NCBI GenBank assembly: GCA_002900995.3
Contig: CM035305.1
Location: 2,464,467-2,528,466, forward strand
Direction of reading: 5' to 3'
Length of the DNA stretch: 64,000 bases
DNA from: Ganoderma boninense
Taxonomy: Eukaryota; Basidiomycota; Agaricomycetes; Polyporales; Polyporaceae
Below the pieces are notes generated by a model. That model had not been told where the DNA came from. It saw only the letters and a program-made list of their open reading frames with translations, and did no database searches. Positions 11,408 through 22,600 of the stretch are shown here, piece by piece (the stretch's first letter is position 1; the number at the start of each line of letters is the position of its first letter). A program made the translations under genes and the position numbers.

Positions 11408-13329
11408 CTACACGAACTCGGAGGGGCGCTTCGCCGGATCTCCACCAACCTCATCGTAGACTAACCCCGCAACACGAAACGCAAGCTCTGTTTCGGAGAT
11501 AGAGGTAAATCAACAACGCGGCCTACGGCTGGAAAAGCGACACTCACCATCTGCTTGGTTTCGTACAATGGCTTCAGCGTAGACACGGACAACGTCTTCT
11601 GTGCCGCTAGGCCGCACGAATGAACGTCCTCCTTCGTATCGCCGAACGAGCTCGTCAAGCTTAGCTTGAAGCCCTGGGGGACTGGTGAGCCGCCGCTCTG
11701 CGTCCTCAGTCTTGAAAGCCCCACGGTCCGCCACGACGACCTTCACGAGACGGTTTGGAAGATCAACGTAAAGCGAATCCCACTCCAGACCACTGTACGA
11801 CTTATGCGCCAGAACCGTTTCTACCAGGAGCATGTCAGACAATGCATCGCCAACTGTCTGGTTGATGACATTCGTGAGGTTGACGAGGTGGTTGAGCGCG
11901 GTGGATTGGGCAGGGGTTGAAGGTTGATGAATGGAAAGCGTTTCCAGGGTCTCTGGGGAAAACAAAACTGTGCCGTGCCCATTGGCTTCGAAGTAGACAC
12001 CAATGTCGTAGTGCTCCGCTGCGTGATGAAGGTGCTTGACACCCGTGGGGACGCACTTGACTGGAAGACGCTATAGGAATGATAAACGAATGCCGTTCGT
12101 TCGTAGACGAATGGACATACCTCTGACAAGTATTTGGTCGAGCCGCCGTTCGCATAGGCGGTCTGGACAATCCCCACTTGAACCTTGCCCTCCAGCCCTG
12201 CGGACTTTGTAAGCTCCACAATGAATGCGGCTACGAGCGCGGCGATCTTGTCTCCGTCGAGCATGTGGAAGTGGCCGTCATCGTCCAAATAGTAATACAT
12301 GAGCCGGTCGGCGTCCCCGTCAAGACTGCATGCCCGCTGTCCGGGTTTCAAAACAGAGGCCAAGGAAGGCGGTAACTTCTGTTGCGTCTTGACGAAGTCA
12401 GCACCACATGCATTGTTGAGAGCCCCGAGCGTGTCGATGGCGGTGTTGGTTAGAATGAGCGAGAGGGAATCATCCAACTGCCGAGATAGCTTCTCGCCAA
12501 CGACAGCGCCCACTCCATTGGCACAATCGATCACGAGGGGAGGGAGAGCAGGTTTGCCAGCCTAACATGGCCATGTCAACGATCGTCACAACGTAACCAG
12601 AACACTTTGAACTTACCACAAGCTTCTTGAAAGAGGAGCTGAGCTTCTCCAGATAACCCTCCTCAGTGTCCTCACCGTACGACTCCTTGGTACCCTTTGT
12701 ATTGATAGATCGGACGAGGTAGTGAAGCACAGGCGTAGTCGTCACTCCAGCGTCCCGCGCTTCGGCGCCTAGTGCTTTGAACCCATCTTCAAGGGATGCA
12801 ACGAGAGCGGGCCCGGATGGGCGTGTGTCGCGGGCATACACCACCTTCGCGGGTTTCGACAAGTCGATTCTGAGGTTATCACGAGAGCCTTCACCGCGTG
12901 GACGAGCGCGTCAGTGGTAGGCGCATTGGCGAGGTTCGTGGCGTGTGTCTCCCAAGAAGCTTCCAACATCTCGCCGCGAGGGTCGACAAGCTTGACACCG
13001 TTGTCCTAGACGATCACCTGTGAGCCCGCTAAAACTACGCCGACTACGAGAGTCTCGTACTGGTTCGGGGTTGTGTGAGGCAGTGACCATCACCCCGATG
13101 GTCTTGCCATCCAACCTCTTGCTTCTCAAGGCAGCAAGGATGCCGACGCGGAACATGACGGGGTCCAAGGCATTTGCGCTAGTCCAGTGATCAGCATAGC
13201 ATCTACACGATCGGTGGGGAAGACGTACAGTGTCCTGAAGCCGGCAGTGCCGTACTGGAAGTGGACGGTGGATGGCTTGGGATGGCGATCAGCCAGGGAG
13301 CGGATGGCTTGGACTGGTAACGGGGTCAT
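11408..13329 (-). CDS. PCM1: Phosphoacetylglucosamine mutase
   Basis: Interconverts GlcNAc-6-phosphate and GlcNAc-1-phosphate on the way to UDP-GlcNAc, the donor for chitin, N-glycans and GPI anchors. About 550 residues in six exons. The start at 13329 gives [19 protein letters not shown], then QYGTAGFRT, the active-site phosphoserine loop [25 protein letters not shown], the metal loop SLDGDADR (about 12310-12330), ANGHGT and the C-terminal phosphate-binding RPSGTED. The last exon encodes [13 protein letters not shown] and stops at 11408-11410. All catalytic elements are present, and the order is that of the eukaryotic AGM1/PCM1 subgroup rather than bacterial GlmM. It diverges from SEC17 over 278 bases. 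Confidence 0.96.
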
Positions 13330-13607
13330 GGCGGTTGTCGAAGAAGCGGTGGACGGGGAGAAGACCGCGACTGTGAAGGTGCCGCCCCAAGGACGAGGTG
13401 CCGCACGGGACAGGACCGTCGACGCGCCCTCCCAAGACCCGATCTCGATCGCGTGCAGCGCGCCGACCACGTGCGACGCGATGCGATCATGCTGAGCCCT
13501 GCGAGCCGACCCAAGCACCCCCTCTCAGCCTTAACAACTCGTCTCTCCCCTCCACCACCACCAACCTAGTCTCGTCTCCCGACCCACATCCGTCTGCGAC
13601 GCACACT
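13330..13607. promoter_or_regulatory. Shared divergent promoter PCM1 / SEC17
   Basis: Only 278 bases separate two divergent start codons. The SEC17-proximal part (about 13500-13600) is CT-rich with CCACCACCACCAACC-like runs, as often seen close to fungal transcription starts. No clear TATA element is visible. Confidence 0.5.
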
Positions 13608-14644
13608 ATGGCCCCTCCAAAGTCCAGGGCCAGACGCTTCTCGAGAAAGCCGATAAGAAGGCCAACTCCTCCACAGGCTGGTTCTCCTCCGCCTCCACCA
13701 AGTACGAGGAAGCTGGTGACCTCTACCAGCAAGCCGCAAATGCATTCAAGATCGACAAAGAGTTCAAGCAGGCGGGGGATGCCCATGCTAGGGAAGCCGA
13801 GTGCAGAGAGAAATGTCAGGAGGGCAACGAAGCTGCCAACGCCTGGTGGAATGCTGCCAAGGCCTACAAGAGGATTGACCCCGGACGTGCGTACCCACAT
13901 CCTATCTTTTTGAATATCTGCCTTACATTCATCTTAGTGGCCGTCCAGGCTCTTGCACAAACCATCACGCACCTTACGAAGGCTGGTCGCTTCAGGCAAG
14001 CTGCCGATCGCGAGAAGGAGATCGGCCAGATCTACCTCCAGGAGCTTAACGACCTGCGGAAAGCTTGCGAGAGTTATGAACGAGCCGCAGAATGGTATAC
14101 ACAGGAGGATGCGAATGCGTACGTCTCCAATGTGGTCGTGAACATACGGTTGTTGATCTGATCGGCTCTGTTGTAGGACTGCGAACGCGTGCTTCAAGGA
14201 TGCTGCGGATCTCCATGCCGAGCTAGAGGATTACCCGCAAGCAATTGCCCTGTATGAGCAGGTGGCCAACGGCTCGTTATCGTCTCCTCTCACCAAGTAC
14301 AGCGTGAAGGAGTACTGGTTGCGTGCCAGTCTCTGCGCTCTCGCAATGAAGGTGTGTCGTGACCTCTCGTGATCCTTTAGCATGCTAAGACCATTGAACC
14401 GTTTCCCATAGGACACCGTCACTGCAAAACGCAACCTGTCGAAATACGGTTCTCTGGATACTACTTTCCCTTCCACGAGGGAGGCCAAGTTCGTTAGCAT
14501 CCTCGCCGACGCCGTTGAAGGGGGAGATGTGAGACATTCACTGGGGCGGTCTTTGAGTTTGACCAAGTGACCAAGCTGGATAACTGGAAGACGAGCATAC
14601 TGCTGAAGGTTAAGAAGGGTATAGACGAAGAGGGGATCCTCTGA
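13608..14644 (+). CDS. SEC17: Alpha-SNAP (Sec17), with two apparent 1-base deletions
   Basis: Sec17 recruits NSF/Sec18 to disassemble SNARE complexes. The body is unmistakable: LLEKADKKA, STKYEEAGDLYQQAANAF, GRFRQAADREKEIGQIY, ACESYERAAEWY, KEYWLRASLCALAMKD, and C-terminal FDQVTKLDNWKTSILLKVKKG. There are four exons with consistent phase. Two places break the frame: the ATG at 13608 reads MAPPKS in one frame while LLEKADKK from about 13628 lies in another (one base missing near 13626), and at about 14530 GGDV and ETFTGAVFEFDQ are in different frames (one base missing). Each is repaired by adding one base to a short run. Because the protein is essential and the rest is well conserved, sequence error is more likely than decay. 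Confidence 0.9.
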
Positions 14645-15042
14645 GACACTGGATCGGCAGCAGTTTGTATTCTACAATACAGTATGTATCTTGTACCATC
14701 ACGGACTACATATAAACGGACATTCTTCATGGGAACATGGTATTTTTGTTTCTTTCCATCGGCCCTCGCGCGCTGGGTCGGATATGGCCGCAGCAACTCG
14801 TACGGGCTGGACTGATGCCATCTCAAGTGTCCTGGAGTGCGACAGACCGCGACACGTCGACGGTGACGGAGTCGTGACCCACGTGATCTACGAGAACGTT
14901 TCGCAGCAGAGGAGCAATGCACCAGCTTCACTCTTCTCGCTCCTGTGTCGACTACACCCACCCGAACTCTGTCTTTCCAGCCGTCTCTGTGCACCTCCGG
15001 GTAGTATACGCGTCGTCCAGAAAGTGCTCGGCGCGAAACGCG
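14645..15042. other. Intergenic, SEC17 3' flank and NUS1 promoter
   Basis: No independent gene is recognised. An in-frame upstream ATG at 14917 could extend NUS1 by 42 residues, but the added sequence shows no family similarity that I can see. Confidence 0.5.
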
Positions 15043-16257
15043 ATGTCCTGGCTGGCAACGCTCGTTCTCTCTCTGTGGCATATTCTGTATAAGCTAGTCC
15101 TTGCGTTCAAGTCGCTCTCTACCCGCTTCCTCCAGGAACCGCTGCCTCTAGCCTCCGAACGCTCAAAAGTACCCTCTCATCTGGCTTTGAACCTAATATC
15201 TAATCCGGAGGCGGACGAAGAGGGGAATGAAAAGTACATGCTCAACAGCGTGGAGAATGTTGCAGCCTGGTGTCAGGTGGTAGGGATCAGGAGGCTCACC
15301 GTTTACGATCGCGAAGGTAAGCGTATGTTGCACCTCTTGGAGATCATCTTGGATAAAACTGGGATGTGGGGACATAGGAATCCTTGCAAACTGCTCGTTG
15401 GATATCCGGCAACGTGTATGGCCCACATCTCAAGGACGGGAATTGGATGATTCCCCAGTCGAATACGACATTCAATACCCACCTACTCCTCCGCCATCAG
15501 ACGACGCGGAGTCTAGGCCACTGTCACCCCACTCTGCCTCCGCCATCCCCAAGCTCAGCGTCACCACAATACGACAACCTACTCGTTCATCCAAATCGAA
15601 ACAGAGGGCAAGTTTTGGAAAAGGGGTGGCAAAGCGTCGACGAGCCAACAGTGAGTGCTACCAGAATTTCCGGGTTGTCCGCGCACTAACACAACGTTGT
15701 GCATAGGGAATGAGGAGAAAGTCGAGGAGCCACCGTTTACATTGCACATCGTCTCGTACAAGTCAGGCAAGCCAGCTATTGCCGCTGCAGCTTCGGCCCT
15801 TCTCCACGATGCTCGGGATGCAAAGATATCTGAGTTTGCATCAATCGCATCCATGCGATTAGCGATACAAAGGCTCAATGACGTACTAGAAGGTGATTGT
15901 TCTCAATGTTTATTAGAATTACAGAAAGCTCAGTCAACATTGTATCAGGCGAATACGGGTTCCCTTCGCCAGACCTCATGATTGTCCACCGGAAATCGCC
16001 TGCCGGACAGTTGCGTACTCCTGTGGAATCTGCGGGCTTCCCACCTTGGCAATTGCATCTCACAGAGATGTAGTAAGTCCGGATTTGTGTCATTCCACTA
16101 CAGTGTGCGCTGACGCATCTCAAACAGTTGTACTACATATCCTAGAGCCAGGCCTTGGTGGCCTGGAAGATTACACGAGGCGACGTCGCTCGAGGAGGTC
16201 GAGTTCAGGAGAGCACTTGACGAGTACGCAGGTGCTCAGATGCGTCTTGGGAAGTAG
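15043..16257 (+). CDS. NUS1: NUS1/NgBR subunit of dehydrodolichyl diphosphate synthase
   Basis: This subunit supports cis-prenyltransferase activity that makes dolichol at the ER. The start at 15043 opens with a hydrophobic helix (MSWLATLVLSLWHILYKLVL), matching the N-terminal anchor of the family. Then follow VPSHLALNL, WCQVVGIRRLTVYD, a Ser/Pro-rich insert, HIVSYKSGKPAIAAAA, GFPSPDLMIVH, GFPPWQLHLTEM and the extreme C-terminus ALDEYAGAQMRLGK. The terminal RLG fits the RxG motif that NgBR/Nus1 contributes to the active site. Five exons; junctions at about 15317, 15651, 15892 and 16076 hold phase. The stop is at 16255-16257. Confidence 0.88.
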
Positions 16258-16793
16258 CGCGCTTTTGTGTGGAGTAGGTGTAATGCATGTCGGGATACTG
16301 TCGTTCATCCATCTGTTGCATAGCCTCCAGGTGTCATAGCAGCTCGAAGACAATCGGACATTGTTGACTCCGGACCTGCGTTGCCGAACAATGCCTCTGG
16401 ATCGAACGAGTTCCCTTGCACGTCCGGCGCCCAGTCAATAGGATGACCTTGTCGTTGAAACATCCAGTCCCAGTCCTGGCACATCCCAGTGCTCAGTACT
16501 TGCTGCTTGTGCTGGAAGCCAGTGCCAAGCATCCCGGCGTCGCTGTGTATGCACGTGCAAATGCTCACGTTCATGTGTGTCAAGCCTTGAGCCAGTTTAT
16601 TCTTATCACTGACGTGGACTAGTACTCCGGATCAGGTGTATCTGCGGACACCGCACACGGTCGTGCCGATCGGCGGCGTTTCTTCCGAGCGGGTCGGACT
16701 CCGTAGTTACAATGGCGTGTATAGGCGTGTATAAGAACGCCTCAAATCGCGAAACCGCCCCGCCTCATCTCGAACCACTTTCAGTCCCATAGC
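16258..16793. other. Intergenic, NUS1 to DUF2235 gene
   Basis: A minus-strand open frame at 16305-16583 has no family similarity, no upstream exon and no promoter context. Nothing else is recognised. Confidence 0.5.
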
Positions 16794-19230
16794 ATGGCCG
16801 ATTACACTCCATCTCAACCCTTTCTGGGCCCTGCCGAGGTCAACACTAGTCCTGTTGAGCTAAGTCAAGTTACGAAGGTTCACAAGAGGATCATCGTCTG
16901 TTGCGATGGGTGAGTCTTCGACTTCTGCGGGCCCTTGAGTTACCTGTCCGCTGACCATTGCCGAACCGAAGAACATGGCAGGATGCTCTGAACGCAGACC
17001 AGAGGTGGAAGTACACGAATATCATTGTTGTTACCTCTCCCACCTTTCGAACCTTCCGGTTACTGACAGAGCTTATGCAGCGTCTCGCTCGGGCCATCAA
17101 CCACATCGACGAGCGTTGGTCAGTATCAAGTCTTCCGACAAATCATGCGTTCACGCTATTGAGACATGTTTCAGCAACCCGCCCATCCATCAGGTCGTCT
17201 TCTATCAGTCCGGCATTGGCACCGAAAACCTCTATGACAGGATTGTGGACGGTGAAGCATCATTCAACATAGGTTGACAGACGGAAACTAATGACAACGG
17301 CTCGACTGCCGCTTAAGGTGTCACCGGTGCTAATTTAGGTGGATGAGAATCGTACTCATGAGAGGATTCGGACGTTGATCGTCATCATCGAGCAGCCAGT
17401 AAAGTCGAGGACGCCTATGGATTCATCGCACAGTAAGAGTCAGTCATGACCCAAGTACATATGCAACTGACATGGGTCCGTAATCAGGAATTACTATCCA
17501 GGGGACGAGGTATTGTCATCGGGTTCTATGAATGATTCTGTGTGGTCCTCACCTCTAAATTGTCACAGATCTTCCTCTTCGGGTTTTCCAGGGTTAGTAC
17601 AACATTCAATGGGCTCACTTAGGAATTTAAGAATGAACACCATTCCAGGGCGCATACACCGCCCGTATGGTTGCCATGTTCATCGTATGTTTTTGGTTTC
17701 TCCATGAAATAATCCTTCGCTCGATTCTGACGTCACAATTAAGGGGGCTATTGGCGTATTGGATCGCACGGAAATGGATCACTTCGCTGATATCTTCCTA
17801 GCGTACCAGAAGCGGGGTAAAGCCAATGATCCGAAAGGTGTGCCCCTTCCCTCAAGATGTCTTTGATACCTAATTTATCAACGTTCTACTCAGAGATCCA
17901 GCAACTGGACCAGAAGCTTGCCCCATGGACAGGCTCTGATGGCCATGGCAAGCGACGCGCTGCTATTAACTCCGCAGGATTTTCAGTCAAGTAAGAACAC
18001 AGCCAATTATTTGCTGTAACGACTTCTTTAACATCTAGTCCTAGAGTTATAGGTGTCTTCGACACTGTTGGCTCCGTCGGTTTGCCTGAAGAGCTGACCT
18101 TGCGCAGCTCAAAGATTAGGAACATCTTTCGGGTTCCCTGATCATGCCCTCGGAAGTCACATTGAACGAGCTTATCATGCCATGGCCATCAACGAAACTC
18201 GGAAAGACTTTGTGAGTGTCTTTGAAAAGGCCGACCTTGACGCGTTTCTCAGCCTCTTTTAGGATGTTGCCAAGTTTGAGCAAACTCCAGAAGGCCGTAG
18301 CAAGGATCAGGTCCTCAAACAGGTGCCATCCAGCCTCCCATTTTCTGTATCCATGGCGTCTCACATTGACTCGCTCTTCTAAAGTGCTGGTTTACGGGTG
18401 AGTTATCCCCATGGCATGAGATGATCGTGAAATATTGCTCAAGAGACCCAACTTATTACGTTCAGGATCTCATGGCGATGTAAGCAGATAGTTCGTTCCC
18501 ACATGCAATATCCTAAACCGTGACCGTGACAGGTTGGCGGTGGTTACGAGGAACATGACCTGCTAGAGTTAACTTTCAACTGGATGATTGTAAGACACAT
18601 TTGGACAACTGGGTTGCAGACTCTAATTACAATCTCCATCAACAGGCGAATATCCAGGACGCTCTTTCACTCGACTTTGAGTACATTCTCTCACTTCCCA
18701 GGCCAGATCAGCCTTGGGGAACGCAACCTCCTCACAAGTGCGTGTTCTATTTCGTGCTTAGAAAGCCAGTCTCGACTGAAATGTGATGTAGTCCTTTGGT
18801 TGGAATCTACTCTGTTGCAGAGTCCATCCAGAGGGTCTTACCGACAGAGACAAATGACGTTACTCACGAAGTCATCCATCCCTCCGTTCTCGAGCAGGAT
18901 AAGGTCGTACCGGAGCTCAGGACGATCCTTGATGCTCATCCCAGCATTGTGGCCGCGCTGGAGCCATGGGAGGCGATGGCTAAGGCACGATGGGCTGACA
19001 GACTGCAGACTAGGACTAGCAGTGTAGTCGGTGGTAGTATTCACCCTGCCCCCACTACGGTACCAGCCAAACAGACTGAAGAGCAACAACATGGGTCTCT
19101 ACGGGACAAGGCGCGTGAGGCACTGAGGCGTCTGGCGGATGGGGACGAACACAAGGAGCACGTCAGCAATTGGTTGGGGAAGCTGGTCCAGGAGAGCAAT
19201 ATAGGTGCGGTAGTCAAGGAGCTACTCTAG
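16794..19230 (+). CDS. DUF2235 (Tle1-like) alpha/beta hydrolase, with an apparent 1-base insertion
   Basis: Predicted hydrolase of about 550 residues with the fungal DUF2235 domain, a family related to the catalytic domain of Tle1 phospholipases. Visible motifs are RIIVCCDGTWQD near the N-terminus, FYQSGIGTENLYD, YGFIAQNYYPGDEI, the nucleophile elbow FGFSRGAYTARMVAMF (G-F-S-R-G, split by an intron near 17590), FDTVGSVGLP, and TGSHGDVGGGYEEHDL near the expected catalytic His. There are about 15 short exons. At 18127-18129 the frame shifts: NIF and GFPDHALGSHIERAYH are out of phase by one base within a run of T, while both flanks are conserved. The substrate is unknown. The C-terminal 140 residues are charged and lack a recognised domain. 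Confidence 0.85.
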
Positions 19231-19613
19231 TTCGATACCCGCTGTGTTGGGCGGATTCCGAATATGCGTCATTCATGTGAATGCCGACCTGTTAATTATG
19301 CCCCGACTTCAAGTTGAGCTTGCACGGTTGGCGTCGGAAATCAGACTGAGAAATCGACCGCAGCTTGAAGGGGACGCTCGTGGCTAAAATGGGAAGCGGC
19401 GGAAGAGCCAAGCCCGGCGTTTCCGGTATGCAGCCACGTGCTCGCGAAGTGTCCCCACCGCGTCGCGCGAACAAGGCCCGAAATATTGCTTACCGTCGAG
19501 CCTGGCCCTCTGCGTCGCCCACACATCCTTCTCCCTCTCATCCTGCGAATGTTCTTTTGACGCGACTGTCCCAGTGTCGACCCGGCGTTGTCCTCTTTTA
19601 CCCTGCCAGGAGG
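19231..19613. other. Intergenic, promoter of the large membrane protein gene
   Basis: The open frame that contains the next gene runs upstream to about 19365, but this part is basic and of low complexity, so I treat it as 5' flank. No other feature is seen. Confidence 0.45.
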
Positions 19614-22600
19614 ATGGCGGTGAAGGATCTGGTCGGTCTCTACGAGTCGGGTTCAGTCCACTCTCCGCCGTCCTCACGCTCTCAACCTGGGAGGGACTGC
19701 AGAGCATCACAGACTACCCCCTTACCCTCCGCTCGTACCCCCAATCCCACCTCGTCGCAACGTGCCCAGGATCTGCCGTCCCCCGCGCCGGCCAGATTCA
19801 TCCCGCACCCTCTCCTACGCAGACGGGAACCTAGCTCAGCCGACCAGGAGGACGACGACCTAACGCTCCCAGATGGCTCTGTTTCCCGTGGATCGTCGAC
19901 GGTTTATGCACCCATCAGCAATGTTGATGATAAGGAAGGGTCGTCAGTCGTGATGGATGCTGACGTTACGGACGAGCTTCTGTCGGTCTCTGGTGTTCAG
20001 CAGAGCATCTTTGCTCACCGTGACTCTCGACCACACATTTCCGGTTGGACCCAGAAGCTCGATGAAGGTGATGAGGAACTCGGCGATAGAGTTGAGCATG
20101 TTGCTTCCGGGTGCAACAGGTTCGTCATCGCAGACTACACTCGTTCCGGGAACCTCGAGGTGGCCATCCCCTCGGTCGCGGTACCCAATGGCAACGACTT
20201 CCGTCGCGTCTACGTCCACATTACATGGGAACCTTCTCCTTTCCTCATCCACGGTTACTCTTGTCCAGCCGTCGCGGATTCTGGGGCCGCATACACCGAT
20301 ACCTCTGTCACAAATCTTGGCTCGAGACGCTGCTCCCGTCTCTCTTCTCAAACTAGACGAGTATATCTCGACCCTTGCAGCACCTTCCCTCCCAACCACA
20401 CATCAGGATGATGGAAAAGGGAAGGGCAAGTCTTCCAACGTCGCGTTATTCCCGCCACTGGAGAGACTGAAGGGTACTACCCTTGTCGATCTTGAGAACA
20501 ACTATACCCCTCCTCCTGCATGGAGAAGTCGGGACACGATTTTTTCCAGTATGCTTAATATCGCTCTTGGAATCACCGTCAGTAAACCTACCGCCCCACT
20601 TTAGTGATAGATGACACTCACTATGGTCTCGAATCATAGGGCTCAAGCGCCATCGCCTCATTCTACAGTGTGCAGGGATTGGTCGACACTCTCCAAATAT
20701 TCGCTTTACTTCTCAGCACCTTTTGTACGTAATTTGATTCACTGCTGGAGTTCCCCCTGGCTGATTTCCACAGTCTCACACGGACTTGAGCACGAGAACT
20801 CAATACGAACAGTTTTGCTCCAGAAAATGTCAGTAATTACCTGCGTTGTTCGTCTATGAACAGCACTGACCATAAAGCTAGCCCGAACATTCTTGCACTC
20901 AACTTTGCTTCAACCTTGGTCCAGTCCTTGATTCTCCTGGTCGTCTTCATGGCCATAGCGGGTGTTCTTCTCTATCTCTTCATGCGGATGACAGCTGCCT
21001 GTTGTTCGATTGTGGTCCCGGAGGGACTTCGGCCTACTACGTACCTGAAGAACACTTGGGGCGTCGTCTTGACAAGCTTTACCTTGACAGTTATCTACCT
21101 CCCTTTGAGTACTATGGCGGTCCATGTCCTCATTTGGTCAGATGATCTGTGGGCCGTGCCAAACCCATATACAAACGCGACGAGCTTTCCACCGACAATG
21201 TTGCCCTTGGGACCATCTGACGAATACCGAGATCCTCTGGACTTCTGCTACACGACGACGATGCTACGAAACGAGATAAACTGGGCGCCCGCAGTAGTCA
21301 TCCTTGCTCTTGTTTGTTTCCTCGGGGTGAGTGCCAAGCTACTTCATCTCTAAACGTCTGCTGATTATTCTCAGTTGACAATTTGGTACCCAATTCACCT
21401 CCACCGAACCATTAAGCGCGTCTATCCGAAAGTGGATCGCTATACCGAACTCGGTGCCTTGCGGAGCCAGAGTGATATGGATCGTGAATACCAACGACTT
21501 CTGGCTCGGGACAAAAATCCCCTATCTTTCCTATACGGCGGTAAGTCACTAGATATCGCTGTGTATAGAGAGGTGCATAGCTTATTGAGACCCAGGATTC
21601 CGAAGGGGCTGGGCAACCTACGAATCAACCTATCTCTTCGCCAAATTGACTACCTTGCTCCTCACGGCGGTCGTCAGCCCTGATAATTGTTTCTTCCGTA
21701 ACATCGCTGCACGAGACAAGGTCGTTGTCGCCCGCCAGGTTCTGCTCGTGATCGCCATGCTCGTGTTCTTTATCATGCAATGCGTCTTTGCTCCCTTCAC
21801 GGATCCTGTCAACAATGCGAGCGAATGGTTCTCCCGTCTCAACTACGTCTTAACTTCTGCAACATCTCTCGCCGTCGCACTCAATATACCCGGTCAAGCT
21901 ATTTTCGACGGACCTGTGCTCTACTCGTATGTCGCTTTGCTACTGGCTCCTATGGATGTTGATTTGACAGTGTTATAGAATCTATATCGTAACTTATGGC
22001 CTTAGCTTTTGTGAATTTCTCGCTCTGCCCGTGTTGTAGGCGGTCACTGACTACTGTCCTAGATTTCATTCTAATCAGCATGTCCATCGTGCAACGGTGG
22101 GTCAAGAGTGCGTGTCTCTTGTGATTCTTGCCGACGGATTCCTCTGACTATCCATGTCAGAACTCACACACAGGATCGACTTCAGTACGCATCCAACAGC
22201 ATTCATTACAACATCACACCCTCTCACCTTGCATCACAGGCATCGATATATTTTCACCTAGGCTGGATCTATCTCCCAATTCTCCACACGCAAAGCGTCG
22301 AATCTGGCAGGAGGCTATCACCACTTTACTTCTGACGGACGAGCATTGCCACATACCCAAAGAACAGAAGATGGAGTTCAAGCAGGCACGACAGAACGAG
22401 TATCCGCCATACCTACTCAACTTCGAGGGTAGCCCGGGAGAAAGACATGTCGAGAACTTGAAGGTGCGTTGCGTGATACCTCGTTCCACGAACTTGGTAC
22501 GTACGGATACTCATGCGGCACATCAGATTCTGCGGGAGGTTGGAGGTGTCGTCTATACTAAGGCGGCCAGGCTCGTCTCGGGCCCAGACTATGATGGTTC

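Noticed and set aside
14529..14568. A 40-nt intron at the second SEC17 break
   Set aside because: It would remove the conserved FTGAVFEFD segment and is shorter than any other intron here.
16305..16583. Minus-strand frame ending AAMTPGGYATDG
   Set aside because: It looks like a protein tail but no upstream exon exists on that strand within 500 bases.
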